DNA from: Astrocystis sublimbata
Lineage: Eukaryota > Ascomycota > Sordariomycetes > Xylariales > Xylariaceae
Direction: 5' to 3'
Length of the DNA stretch: 64,000 nt
Assembly (NCBI GenBank): GCA_022453515.1
Contig: JAJNNY010000023.1
Location: 62,001-126,000, forward strand
Part shown: positions 11,801-25,126 of the stretch, one piece after another
How the letters are laid out: each line of letters starts with the position of its first letter
Numbering within the stretch: the stretch's first letter is position 1
Program-made: the position numbers and the translations under genes
The notes under the pieces: model-generated
The model's database searches: none
Seen by the model: the letters and a program-made list of their open reading frames with translations, nothing else
What the model was told of the DNA's origin: nothing

Positions 11801-14800
11801 TATGTACGTACGTTGGTTCATGCTTCTTACCGTAGCTCGCGTGGATAAGTAACGCCGCCGTGCAGGAACGCCGCGGACGTGCTTTTTTGGTCTCCATGGA
11901 GGCTACAAGGGCTGGGGCCGTAGATCATTGAGCTTGGCATAACCACGCTGTCGGATACCCTCGATCCCCGCGAAAGCCGTCACCAGCTACCGCATCTATC
12001 TGATACCGACGGTGGTGTGGTGCGGATGCTTGCTCCTGATGTGGGCTTTGTAATGCGTCACCAAGCCGAGAACAAGGGTTGTATGCAAGCCTATACTGAT
12101 CGAGTTATTATTGCCTTCTCCTCTCTGCTGCAGCTCAGCTTCAACGGGGCCACGGGCTGCAATGAAACGCTGGGGTGACATTCGCGCTTAGTTGCTCCTC
12201 ATGCTGTGGATAGATAGCCAGAGCAGCACAGTCAGCCCTTCTGAATCAAATGCATCCTCACTTACGTGCTGTTATCGTGCAGTGTCCTTGACTGTTTCGG
12301 GTGCCGCTGTGGCGGCACATTCGGTCATGTGTTCTGTCAAATTCATGCAGTATGACATTGTGGTCGATTATAAAATGCACCCATCCGAGGATAGCTCCAC
12401 CGCAGCGTGAGCTATTTATGAGCAGATAGAACCCAGCATTCAACCCCGGGATAGTAGCCAATGATGGTCAATGTAAGTTCTAGCTCCGCATCAGTAATGA
12501 GACAAAAGTAGGTAGATCTTGCAGAGAGGGAGGAGGGATGGGAGGATAAGAGGTCTGCTGAGCGAAGTATTTGAGCCTCTCAACAGCGGATTATCTCGGA
12601 ATTCGGTTTGGTATGATAGTATTGGCAACGCCAACCGGCGGCCGGCAATCAGCTTTGGCGGCGGACGTAGTCTGGCTCTGAAGATCTGCTCTCCAGCATG
12701 TATTGGTATTGGTCATGAGTCTGACGAGAGAAATCAAGAAAGGCGTACACTGCTATTAACGACATGGGTAACATGGGCTTCTCGACATTTCCCCCCACAA
12801 GTACATCCAATTGTCGAATCCGGAGGTGGTTGTTCAGATACGCAAAACCTAAGCTTCGTGTCAATGTCAACAGCGGATATCGGCGAGGTCACGATGCTCA
12901 GCAGGGGTCTGGATTGGATGGCGTGCTTCGCTTCTGCAGAACATCGAGCCACTTTGCGGCATCACGACCGACTCGAGACTGTCTGCATCCCCGCATTATT
13001 GACGAGCTGATGTAACCAATATTGGCTCTTCAGCGATATGGGCAATTGTGGTATGCTTCAGAATGAACAAGGCTAGATCCATGCATCGTACCGCGTGGGC
13101 AGGTTGATGGGAGTATGGGTTGACAACCCCCTCGAACCCCCTACCTAACTCTCGGCGATCTTCGAACTGCTGCACTCTGTGAAACCTCGCTTCTAAGTGC
13201 CAGGTTTCTGCCAGGTCTTAATGTGGGTTCTCGAGGCTCTCCCGCATTTTGCTCGCTAGATGTGTACATACATAGGTCGACAGGTCTCCAGCTCAGCTGC
13301 TACCTAAGTTACCGTGCCAGATGCGCTCAAGGAGTGACATTCTGCGCCGCAGTTGGCGAAGATCAGCTTCCCTAGTCGTTCGTCTCACCACCAACATCGC
13401 CAGACGCAGGGACGCCCGACATGGGTCATTGGGCCCTGCACTCCAGCCCTGACGCTTCCACGTGGGCTGAGCAGTGAGTGGTGAGTGATAGGCAGAGATA
13501 TGGCAACGAATAGACGGACGGTATATGTATGCAGGTCTCTTTGGCAGAGTCACTTGACCTCGGAAGAAACAATCGCGTAGACACGGCTAGAAAATCCACT
13601 CACCGTCTCCATCTCAGCATCAAGGTCGGATGCCTCGGTCTATTAACCATCACGATCGACGTCTTTTTTTGTTCTTTTCCCGCCAGGTCCGTCAGCGGCT
13701 TTGCATGCTTAGCCAATCAAAGCTCATAACAGCTCTTGAAACATTATGACGGGATTAGTATCACACACTACCTAGGTAAGCACCGGTAGTTCACAGCACA
13801 CTAAAGGTGTATGTAAAGGTCATGGCGCAAGTTGCATACATTACGAACATGAATTGATTGGCTGCTGTTGACTTGAGCACATGGAACTGCTTTGGTTTCC
13901 TATACGTACATCGTGGGGCCAAAAGAAGATCTCACTCGGCGTTAAGCAACCACAATAGAGCACAACGTGTGCGACAACCATAACTTCAGGGTCGTCGCAA
14001 CATGATGCCTTGTGACTGCATAAAATCTCCGAGAGGAATCTTTGGGGATAGGATTTGGGGCTACATCATCGATCCACGCTATTATGTGCTGTAAGCCAAC
14101 CAACCTGCATATCCCAGGTACTAGGCATACAGCAGTTGGATTATATGTCTGCATCATCCCTGTTACACATATACCGGAGTTCGTAATTAAGGAGGGGCGT
14201 TTGCCTCAGCCTCATATCCAGACTGTATTTGCATCTAGTCTAATAAACTAGAAGATTCTTGCATAACTGATGACGCAGGCTGCTCTAAGTGCTGACTTGA
14301 CATCCCTCGCCTTGACGCGATACTTACGAGTACTCACTTGTAAGTGGTGATGGCCTGAATAGTTAAAAATAAAAAGCTGGGGCTAGCTATCACGACAGCA
14401 AAATACTTATGCTCGCACATGCGAGACATGGTTGGCCGGACTCCGAACACTGACGGAATGCGGCACAATGTCAGAAGAATATGTTGAAAGCATACACCAA
14501 TGAACAAACGCTAATTAGTTGGTCAACATTCTCATATGAGATAAGATGTTTCCATTCGTAGGCTCTAGACGCACAGATCGTTGTCGGGTGATGTCTGCTG
14601 AACTGAACGGACGATGTACCCAGTCATCGTTCAATATGTGTTACATATGACCATGATAAACAAAACGATCCATGTACGAGTAGATATATACTAGCCTACT
14701 ATGTAAGTAGATAGGCAAACGGCCCGTCACGCTGGTCCCTGCTACTGCATTGCCTGTCAGAGGCAGACGAGGCAAGCAAGTACAACATACGTGTCTTCTG

Positions 14801-17800
14801 TAGAAAACGGAGTATTCGTGCTCGCATTCAGAAAGACCCCACCAATCGGCCCTGTTCTGGCGACTCGAAATTCAAGTGAATAGATAACAATCACCTCCTG
14901 GCGTTGGAGGCAGGCGGACTGGAGATTGACAATTACCTGGATAGCGTACTTTTTTTGTCTTTCCCACTTAGACATGGATGGCTTCAAGCAGATGATGAAG
15001 ACGGTTTCAGCACTCTGATCGCAGAAACAGCACTACTGGTACAGCATCGACTAGCATAGCGTAGCGTACGCATTCACATAGAGAGGATGCCAAGACAATT
15101 TAGAAGTTTTCTAGAAGCTCTTTCAAGGTCATGGGGCTCGATTGCACCCTGGTCCCTGGGTTAGCTCCGGCGCGCAGCAAAAAGTTTCTGCTTGGGAGCT
15201 AATTTTTTCACGTACACTAAATTTTTTTCTCGCGTTGGGAAATTGCTGTCACACTGAGGCAGGGAAAGTGATTGATATCAGACTCCACTTGGGCACGCTG
15301 GCCTTTACCTGACCGTCGGGAATTCAGGGTCCATGCAAATCATGACTTCATCGGTAGGCGTGCGCTAGACAGACTCAACTAACTTGAACATGTCCACAAT
15401 CAGAATGTCTTTGGTCCTGACAGCCTGATTTACGTGGAAGAGTCACAAATGCGGTGTAGCTCGCTCGTCGTTTCTGTGCCTGGACTAGCAACGGCCGCCG
15501 GCGTCTGGGGTGGGTGTGCAATAAGACTCTGTATATGTGTGTGGGTGTAGTAAAATCAAGGCCTAGTCTTGGACAGCAATACGCTTGTCTCGTTTTCCTC
15601 ACAAGCGCAAATGTGCTTTTGTTTCTGCCTACCCTACACCGAGTTTCTGAACCTGGCTGCCCGGATCTTGAACAGCTGAAATCGCTTGCTTAGATCATAT
15701 GTGTACCTACTAATATTACGTCCGTGGAATGGAAACGTCGCCTCCGTGAGCATTAGCCCTACGCACCTCGGCACCTATCATGGTTGAACACTTGGTTTAG
15801 GGATCAGTTGAATCTTGGGGATGCGTTCGGGCGGCTGGTACTAATGGGGAACAGGCATTGATGCCTAACACCTGCGTGGGAAGATTGGGGAGGACAGCTC
15901 ATCGTGACTCACTAAATATGCCTGGCATTCTTGTCCTAGACACCGACAAGCGATGCGATTTGCGATGCGCCAGATGTACTCGCACACATGCATTCTGTAG
16001 AATGCTCACGAGCTACAGCCCACAGGTCTGTCTGTCTGAGACCACGGTTCCGCATTCCTCGGCGAGACTGCCTCACAGATGTTATATTACTCGTACGTGT
16101 CAATCAATAGACGACTGTCTTGCTGCTCGGAGTCGCCAGTGGCTGAAAGACTAGCTCCTGTCTTAATCAGCCGTCTGGTGATGAGGTCGAGTCTAGGCCT
16201 GGACGTTTCGGGACGGTCTACCGAGGATAGGTAGTCCCCAATTGTCCGTCCTATCTAAAAGCGTCGTGTTGGCAGCTTAGCGAGAGCACACGAGATAAAG
16301 AGACCTCACACTTGGGGTCTGTCTGATGTGTGTCTGAGTTGCAAAGTAGCCCAGGAGTGCAGCAGTAGTGCAGAGGTAGTTCGGCACTTGTGCAAAGCCG
16401 CCGGAATTGAAAATTTACACGACCTCGGTGGACGTAGTTAATTAGACGCCATGGAAGATGATAAACAGCCCTGAGCTGCAGTTGTGCGCTGAATAAACCC
16501 TGTCCACTTACCAAAGAGGGAACTCAGGGCTCTTACCTTGAACTTGCCAAGTGGTTGTTCGGGTACCTCTACATGTATACCTAGTCGCTGACGGTAAGGC
16601 TGGACCAGGTACAGGGAGTGCTCAGCCACAGCAACCTCGTGCATAAACAACGTCAGCCAATAGCCGATACACATGGCGGCACTTTCGAGGCAGCTTCACA
16701 GAAACCTCGACCGCCTTCGCGGACGGCATTGGGGTCTGATTTCCGAATATAGTCCTTCCCGGCTTCCGGCATTGTATTGGCAGCGGTATGAAAATGAATG
16801 CGCCTACGAGTACTGCTTAGGTACCTGTAGAACCGGGCGGCCGGGAGATCGATTGGTAAGCTCTAAGGAGGTGCCTACCTCTTAAGTACCTAATATTGTG
16901 CTACCTCATCTCAGTGGCTCTGCACACTATGAAAATACCTGCAGTAGGTGATATTCACGTGCATGTACTTGCACACCTGTGTGGCGGACGGGTGTACATG
17001 GGGCCTATGGCGCTGGGACGGCGGGTTGGCGCTAACGAGATGAGGACGAAAATTTGGCGCGCCTCGTGCTGAAGTTCAAGGTTGTTGCGTTGCCTCCAGG
17101 CTCTTTCTTGCCCAGATCGCACGCAGCCTGGAGCTCATACTCGTAATACTCGCAATTAATGAATGAGGCTCCACTATCCTTGTTCGACCACCCCCTGGTC
17201 ATCGTCTGTTGTTGCGATGAGGCATAACGATATTGAAACGCCGATTGCTCTTTTGCCGTGTGCAATGGCCGACGGCAGCAGACGATCTTGATGAAGCACG
17301 CAGTCCCCAAATTTCGGATTGTTTCTGCATCTGCAAACACACCTGTTACACTGGACGACCACTATCACGAGTACGCCTAACCTTGGCAAGTATGCATGCA
17401 GTACGATATGCGGACACGACATGCGCACCTCTCGATAATCCATCATTGACCCGACCGACAGAGCTGCAATGTTCATACCTATCCTGCCTTGGATTGCGCA
17501 TCAATTATTCCTTGTTTGTCCACTGTTGGCAAATAGTATGGGCAGCTATAGAGACGCTGGACTATTTTGGGGGTGGGTGGTCCTGCTTAATTTCAGATGC
17601 AATTTTGATTTTTGTCTCTGCCTACCCTGACGTTGTATAGTACATGCACTACCTCTCGAGGTTCCTGCGCCGTGCGGCCTGGCGGCGGAGCCCCCAAAGC
17701 TGACTGACGGACAGGGGGGACCGACATAGGCTACACGATTACCTCGCAGTAAGGCATGCGTACAGAACACATGTGCTGCTGAATGGCAGGGATAGGAGGG

Positions 17801-18100
17801 ACAGGGGTGGGTAGACAGGGGTAATGAGCAGGGGGCCGCAGTCGCCAGGGGTAATCTATATGCTCGTTTCAATTTGTTCCTTGGGTCCAGCCTGGGGGGC
17901 CAGGGGCCGACCTGCTTAGGTTAGGTAGGTAGATGACGGAAGTATCTGCGCGATAGTCGGACCCCCCCTCTCCCCAGCAGCCTGCAGGACAGTACACACA
18001 CCCCTCCCCCAGCCCCCACCAGGTCTTGTCTCAACACAGACCAATGCACACCCATGCCAGCCAACTGCAGGGCCAAGCCATGATCTGCCTAGTCCTGTAC
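5851..18100. other. Gene-poor region, no supported gene
   Basis: In about 12 kb I find no reading frame that looks like protein. The longest open stretches (for example 12519-13010 on plus) have no family resemblance, no codon regularity and no plausible exon chain. Base composition is mixed rather than strongly AT-rich, so this is not a classic heavily RIP-mutated block. It contains many copies of the dispersed GGTACCTA/TACCTACC motif (around 6890-6920, 8637-8665 and 16870-16905) and a run of G near 6274. I saw no tRNA-like T-arm, 5S-like sequence, terminal repeat or transposase remnant, but degraded elements could escape hand reading. Confidence 0.6.
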
Positions 18101-18535
18101 GATACGTTCGCGGGTTAGAAGTAAATTTCTATTAGGTACAGGCCCAGATGGAGGTACCTACTCGTCTACCTCTGCGACGCACGCATGCGCCTGCGCAAGT
18201 AGTGTACTTTCCACACCTTGGCTTCGTCACTCTGGGCCTGACCCCTGGTCCGTCTATCGCGACTTATTTTTGCACTTCGCTGTGAATGGGGCTCTAGGTA
18301 CTGCTCGTACTGCTCGTACTGCTCTGCCGTGCCCTGGCGCTCTCTCGCCCGACTGTCGCGCGACGTGGTACATTGCGCCACCGACCCAGGGTCTAGCGGT
18401 GTACTTCAACAAACACCAGCCTGTAAATTAGGTGGTGACTCCCGCCATGTACTCGTCCTGCCCTCACCCTCACCCACCCAGCCCGGACCTAGAGAGCTGA
18501 CGATCATCATCCCCATCTACTGTACCCGTCCACGG

Positions 18536-18600
18536 CTATACATAAAGCTGCCTCCCCCTCCACCCACTTCGCTCTTCTCGCTTGTTCACTCCAGCATCAG
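18536..18600 (+). promoter_or_regulatory. TATA-like element and CT-rich initiator tract
   Basis: CTATACATAAA at 18536-18546 is followed by a pyrimidine-rich stretch (CCTCCCCCTCCACCC ... CTCTTCTCGCTTG) ending near 18592. This TATA-plus-CT-block spacing is typical of strong filamentous-fungal promoters. The gene it serves is unclear. Confidence 0.4.
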
Positions 18601-18679
18601 TCATAAAGATAACCTCAAGCTTAGATCTCCATTCAAGCCTAACAACTCAAGCCTGCTTCCCTCTGCAGTCAAGCCTATC

Positions 18680-18696
18680 CACACACACACACACAC
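18680..18696 (+). repeat. CA dinucleotide microsatellite
   Basis: An uninterrupted CA run of 17 bases in the A/C-rich tract downstream of the CT block. Confidence 0.85.
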
Positions 18697-19330
18697 TCGC
18701 AAACCACACACAGCTCGTGGTACTCACTTCTAAGAGCACTTGGTTCACGTCGTTGTTGAATACTCAACAACAAAAACTTTGACCGGCTCCACGCCAGATA
18801 TCAAGAACACCGTCAAACTGGCTTCCTCACGAGAATTCGAGATGTCGGCCCAGCGCCCATCACAACTCCCGCCTTGTCCAGGCCCGCCCCCAAGCCGGCC
18901 TCTTCCTCCCCTACCTAAGAGTGGCTAAGGAGTTGGTTGGCAAAATGACATATGTCACCGACAATACAATTACAACCGCAGTCAACAGTTGCTCCGAAAG
19001 CACATTCATGGGGCGGTTGGCTCGATGGCGCCAAAGGGAATACAGCAATACTCCGGGATCAATCCCATTCTCAAGTGCTACCGAAATAAACCTACCTGGA
19101 CACATCTCAACTCTGATGCTTCACGCTCTCTTGAGCCCTTACACCCTGGCACGCACGTCCGAAACAACACTCCCGAATGCATGACGCCTGCAGTTATCTG
19201 GCCCGAGCTATTCAAGGTCGCCTGGGGGGGCAGTCGAGTCAAGGGAGCTACGAGCGCGAACTATGATAGCTCCCTGACCATTCGCAAGCTCCCCCATACC
19301 TAGCTGGTATGATCTACATCATCAGACCAG

Positions 19331-22300
19331 CTTGGCGCGTTCCCCATTCGCACCCGCCTGGAACTATGAGAAGCTCGTTCTTTCTTGAGCTGGGCTCACA
19401 GAGGAACTTTCTCTTCACTTCCCGTCGCACTTAGCGCATCTAATAATCACCTAAGATTTATAATTTCGGTCTTTTTCTTCACATCAAGTCAAGGGGTTGG
19501 TAAATGTTTATTGTTTTCACGGGATACGACGGTCAACAGGTGCCATGAGGGTTTCTTTTCACATTCTCTGTACAACTAGGATAGCATAGTCAACAGGGCG
19601 CCATCTGCGAGGAATGAGTCGCGAGCGCGAGATACCCAACGGAGAGGATTCCGGGAAAGGCTGAAGGCAGGACTGCTTTGCCGCGGAAAGTTACGGATAA
19701 GAGTACATGAATTCAATTAAGACCATCCAGATGTGGTCAATATTCCTCTATATGATTCTTCTCGGTACAAACTCGTCTTTTCGTGAACTACGGTGTGTCA
19801 TGCGAATCATGGTTTGTGCGGATATCAGCCATTGCAATCAACGATTTTTCTTCGTCGACTCCAGATAGGTCCCCAATTCACCAATCTACCGATTCACCAG
19901 CCAGACTAAGTTGCTGTCTCGGAACCCTACTTTGCCCAGAAGTGGCTGAGACGAGCTTTGCTCACCCCTCATTTCAGGGTCTCGTATACGATGGTCCATG
20001 TTTCAATGCGAGGACGATAGAGGTTCGCGAATTATCTTCACATGCAATTGCCAATTAGTTATCCGAGGATTACATTCTTGTTTCGCCTGAAGCCGCACAG
20101 TATTCATCATCCTACCGTAGCATTACATGGATGGACATGAAAACAAAGCACATTACGTAGAAGCAGACTGAGCCCAAACAAGGCTACTAGTCTATCCTCT
20201 CTCTACAGACAGCTCGGCCACGTGTTGTTGTCGGCCAACCAAGAGAGAATTCTGGCGGTGGGTGCTGTGCCTGGTACCTGACCTAACCTGACCTACCTCG
20301 CCTGCCTAGTATTGTGGTGATGATGAAATAGATCTCCGTGTATGCATGTACTTGGGTGAAATTGCGTGGAGAAGAAACCTACGACCCACTCGTTGCATTT
20401 CTCGAGATCTGCCTTGCGGCGCTATCTTGTCCCTTGGCCTTCCGTATCCAGCAATTAATTAGCCTGCGTCAATACTCAATACGGCCGAGGAATTATACCA
20501 CTCGTTGATAAGTACATGGGTCAACCCCGTCACGTGTGCGATCTTTTGTGTCATCGTCATCGTCCTGTGATGGGGATCCTGTTTCAGTGTCACAAATTTG
20601 CCTACCTAAGAGCCTGGATGCATACCTATTTGCTACCTGGCTCGCCTGGTAGGACGCTTGTCGAAAAATCTACTCGTACCTACCTGCGTACGTAGAGGGG
20701 GGGAAAGGGTGAATTGGATTGAGTCGAATGGCCGCTCGGCAAATACCGCAGTGCAACACCCCCATGAGGTCCCATCAACCCAAAGCCGAAAGTGGTATCG
20801 CGCACCGAGAACAGCGACGATAAAGGCATGGAAGTATAATGCTGGATTGGAAGAGATTGGGCAAATTTGTGTGACAAGGCTACCTAGGTTGCTACCGAAG
20901 GGGGGGGGATTCAAACAAAATCAAACAAAATAACACCTGCGAGGGAAACCTGGCCTGATACTCGTGTTCTTTTCTCCCACCGTCGTGCGGTCATGGCACG
21001 ATTAGCAGTTGGCCATGAGTCAATTCTGTCTCCCTTGCATCGACTACTCACTCGTATGCAAATACGTGAATCAAGATACGTAGGTATGCGACACAGACGG
21101 AATCATCGCTGATTCATTGTTTGTTGCGAAGTCCTACTAGTCCTAGTGCGAACGAATGAATGAATGAGCACATCTCATTTCTACGGATAGCCGGGTTTTC
21201 GCAATAGGACTCGGAACCGAGGTCGTTGGTGCCGGACGCATCGTTCCGAGGCTTTAAGGCTACCGTTATTGTTCTTGCCGTTGAGCAGCTACCTATGTAG
21301 GTGCCTTTATGCTATTAATAACGGGCGTCTAAAGCGGCAGCTAAACCACATTCACCACTGTCTTGCGAAGCGATAAAGAAGCACTCGTAAACAAAAAAGT
21401 TGGCACCGACCGATAGGAGAGAAAAGGGAACTAATCCTCCGCTGGCGAAATGCCAAGATCTGGTTTGAGTCTGGGGATCGGGCGCGCAGCGCTTGCTATT
21501 TCCTGATCGGGTGTTCGGCAGTCAGCCAGTCAGTCATCCCAACAACAATAACAAGGCCGGCACACTGGCGAGAACTGGTGTTCTGCGTCAGGGCATGCAT
21601 GCTGTGTGGCGAGTGTGGGATGGTCAGGGTCAAACATCCTCGACATAAGAACCTGGGACGATGGAGGGTGACATTCCGGCTGCTCGCCGGCTCGCACGGA
21701 TGCTCCGACTCCCACGACTGGGGATCGTAGGCCTTCGAAACAGATGAAGGTGAAAAACCCGGCGCAACAGCTTGGGGGTCGAGGGGGTTAACGACGCGGG
21801 GTCGGTCATGTGTGCGCATCTTCGACGATCATGATCACCCATCATCAGACATTGTCCGAGACAGGATATAGTGTAGCACTCGAACTGCCGAGAGTTGGCG
21901 AATCGCCAAAAGATAAGGCAGTTCAAGTTCATTTACCTCTCCCTCGCCTCCCTTGATGCACTCCGCACGTGAATTTCAGCAGCGCTGTCAGGTACCGGCA
22001 CCCTAGCGAGGCAGCTGAAAAGAGATGAGAGTGTTTACGGCTTTGGGAACGTGGATGCGTGGGTCGCGTGATGAAGAGGACAGGTATGCCATCCTTCGAG
22101 ACCCGTGCGTACGGAACAGGGCTGGGAGGAACGGACGATAATGGCAGGGGTTTCGACCTTTTGACCTTGAAAGAGGCGCACCGCACCTGGCAGTGTGGTT
22201 GACGGTGGCTGCGGTGTGCGGCTTCAGCCGGCATATTTTACCTCGAAACGAAGGAATCATGGGAATGTTTTCGACTCACCCATGCTCGCCATGTACGCTA

Positions 22301-23829
22301 GTTCTACGGAATACCTGGTATAAGCCGAAAACATTGTGATAATGCGGGGGGATATCCGACGACTAAGAGCGTTCCTGGCGGCTCTTGGTAGTACACGTAT
22401 ATCCGTCACTCCCAAACGGCCGGGGTCACAGCTCATCGTGTTTTATCGTGCAGCAGTAGTGTGAATACCTAATCTGCTTGATCGTGCCCGTCTGTAAATG
22501 CACCTGGGGGCTAACAAGCAGCTTGACAGTCGCGAGTCTCGACAGTGCCTACCTACCAGCTCGCCAGTCGAGCTGGTATCTTCGGGTTTGGGGAGAACAC
22601 AGGCTCTTCTCATTGGCCTGATTCTAATCCAGACATTGACTCAATACCGTCATTCTTTTACCTCATCTGAATAAGCCGGGTCCCATCTCATTTCGGATTT
22701 TTTCTAGAACATTTAGTTTCAAAGCCGAGATGCGCTAGTTCTCATCGCCTTTTGGCACGGTCGCGTAGAAATTTGCCACCTCCTTGGATCTTCAGGGGGA
22801 GGCGAAAAAAAAAAAGCCACCTTGCTTGGATACTTCGGGTACCTACTGTACCTATTGAGCACAACGGGAGGATATCTACATGTAGGTACCCCGTCACCAG
22901 AATACCGTGGGAGGCAAGGGGGACAACATGGGTGTTGATATGTAGTTGGCAGATCGCCAGGTATACATCAGATGGCTTTGGAAAGGAACCAAGCTACATA
23001 TATACTATACTTCCGTCCAATGCAGTGAGAACCTTGAAAGACGATCACTTGCCCCAGGTCCTTGCCCAGGGGCATCTGCCCTGTATTTACCCACCTAGCC
23101 ACCGGGTACAAGTACCTAGATAGGTACCTTTTGCTCATTCGGCACCTGAAGGCAGCCCAGCTGAGAGGCTCCCGAGGTCCCGTTTCAATTTGCCTTGCGG
23201 CGCCTGTATATTACGGCCACAGCATTGGACAGTGGACTTGTGGGGCCCAAACTACGCTAAGCTCACCGACGTCATGAAGAATCCCAACGGTTATCACCAC
23301 GTGGAGTGGAGGCTAATCCGAAACGACCCAGGCGAGCCAGGTCGGGTCGGGGTTCGCAGCTTCAACGCCAGAGCTAGGAGAGGAGTACCTACTCGTACTA
23401 CGTACTCGTACCGCACACTGCAGCAATCTTGCCACTACAACACTATCGACACCCCAGGGCTGTGACCACGCCTGCGAACTGCTCTCACACGAATCAAAAG
23501 CAGCATTTCTGCAACATCCTGGGTAATCAAACTATTTGCCTAGTGCAGCTGCCCCAGATTTCGGGTTCCCATCCTCGCCTTCAGTGTGTGCAGTAAAGTG
23601 TTCCTGGGCTCTAACCGCCGTGGCCCTGTGATAGCCCTGTGCTGGTCTGGCCAATCACGGTATCACCAGCAGTTGGGCGGGGTCAACGACCAGGTAGTCG
23701 ATCCCAGCACAGGCCGCTCCTGTACCCCCGAAGATCTGAAGCTTCCGCCCGTATTTCGTTGCGGCCGAGGCGGCTGCCCAAACAATCGGACGGATTAAGT
23801 TCGCCGGTACTATTCGTTGCCCGGGCACG
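19331..23829. other. Gene-poor region upstream of SAM37
   Basis: No supported coding sequence in about 4.5 kb. The stretch is dense in the TACCTACC/GGTACC motif (20272-20310, 20600-20695, 22548-22560, 22838-22896, 23102-23130 and 23384-23410). The last few hundred bases are presumably the SAM37 promoter. I see no repeats with terminal inverted ends and no RNA gene. Confidence 0.55.
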
Positions 23830-25126
23830 ATGGTTTTCCAGCTCCACGTCTGGGGGCCGGCGTTCGGGCTTGACTCCATCGACCCCGAGTGTTTGGCTGC
23901 AATTGCAGCTTTTCGTCACATATTTCCTCGCCATGATTGGGTTCTGATCCCAAGTAACGACACAGCCCTCAGCCCAGATCGTAAGTACCGTAGAGCATCC
24001 GTCCCAGAATCCGCCCTTCCTCCCGCTGATCACCGCCACAGATGCCCTGCCTGCGTTGTTTCACGATGGCACATGGACGTCGGGGTACACTGACATAATG
24101 TCATATGCGATTAGCCATGTCGGGTCATATGCACATCAACTTGCTGACAATGATCTCACGCCGCAGCAACAAGCCGATCTCCTGGCTTATTCCTCATTCC
24201 TCACTACGCGTGGATCGGCCATAGTAGCGTCGTCGCTGTACGCGTCACCGAATGCATGGGTCGAGCTCACTAGACCTGCGTACTCGCATCTCTTGCCGTT
24301 TCCACTGACATGGACGATCCCCTCAGCCATACGTGCCGCCGCCATTGACAAAGCTGAGAGCATCGGTATGGGCTCCTTGGCTGCTGAGGCCGAGGCTGAG
24401 GCCGATGAATCCGCTTCTAAAAATGGTGCTGAAACTATCTCGACGGGTTTCTTGCGTCTACGTCAGCAACTCGGCCCCCGCAAGTCCATGCAGCCGGAGC
24501 AGACAGCCGCAATCCGATTCCAACGACTCGCAGATGACTTCTTCGCCACGCTTGATGATCTACGAGGCTCCCAGAAGTATCTTCTTGGAACTTCGAGCCC
24601 GTCGTCGCTCGATTTCTTGGCCTATGGATACTTGGCGCTGATGGGAGTGAAAACACCGTATCCGATTCTGGCTAGCTGTCTTGGGAAGCACAATCGTCCC
24701 TCCAACCAGTTTGTTCAGATGATGGAAGCAGAGGCTCAGGGCTACGACATGCCTCAGAGTGTACACAGGCTGAGGACTTTGCCCACAACATTAGGCACAT
24801 TCGCCGAAAGTGCAATCGAAAATATTGCTGGTGTGGGCGATAGCTGGAGGAGATGGCGACGCGGAGGCATCAAGTCTGACGAGGCACAAAATCAAGACCT
24901 AGTGCAAGTCATGCTCATTGTCGGTGGAGCCATTGTAAGTATAGCAACAGTCGGGGCAGCAGCGTTATTTGGTGGGATTCCTGAGGAAATCCCCAAATTT
25001 GGTGCAAGCACACATCGCTTTGAGGCCCCAAGGGAGGAGAAAGGCCTGTATCGATTTGGCGAGATTGGTGCAATGCTCGATGGTCTCCCAATTTTTGACC
25101 AAGCTCCGATCGCTTCAGCACTCTAG
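23830..25126 (+). CDS. SAM37: Mitochondrial outer-membrane Sam37/Tom37 (metaxin-like) subunit
   Basis: Subunit of the sorting and assembly machinery that inserts beta-barrel proteins into the mitochondrial outer membrane. Exon 1 is 23830-23980 and exon 2 is 24042-25126 (donor GTAAGT, acceptor CCACAG); together 412 codons (411 residues), normal for the family. The N-terminus (FQLHVWGPAFGLDSIDPECL) matches the Tom37/metaxin thioredoxin-like domain that opens fungal Sam37 proteins. A GST-C-like helical region follows, including LDFLAYGYLALM near residue 240. A single hydrophobic segment (VMLIVGGAIVSIATVGAAALFGG) near residue 350 could be the C-terminal membrane anchor. A GTAAGT inside exon 2 near 24935 was treated as coding because the frame through it gives the anchor. 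Assignment rests on family resemblance read by eye. Confidence 0.78.

Larger units (their letters stand above)
18101..19330 (+). other. Possible transcribed locus with promoter-like architecture, product unclear
   Basis: From about 18460 the plus strand changes character. There is a TATA-like element, then a long CT-rich tract, then A/C-rich sequence with few Gs up to an ATG at 18842. This is the usual arrangement of promoter, initiator block and long 5' UTR in highly expressed ascomycete genes. The frame from 18842 encodes only about 28 residues, rich in Pro, before TAA, and I could not find a convincing second exon. A 104-codon frame at 18989-19303 shows no recognisable features. It could be a short-peptide gene, a long non-coding RNA, or the 5' end of a gene lost by deletion. 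Confidence 0.35.

Noticed and set aside
12519..13010. 163-codon plus-strand frame, longest in the gene desert
   Set aside because: Composition looks random, no motif, no flanking exon, and the opposite strand is equally open in places.
5851..18100. tRNA or 5S rRNA genes in the desert
   Set aside because: I looked for T-arm (GGTTCGAATCC-like) and D-arm patterns on both strands and found none that fold into a cloverleaf; hand reading is not exhaustive and tRNAscan-SE would settle it.
24930..24965. Possible intron in SAM37 (GTAAGT ... ACAG)
   Set aside because: Only about 25 bases would be removed and the frame through it encodes the expected C-terminal membrane segment.
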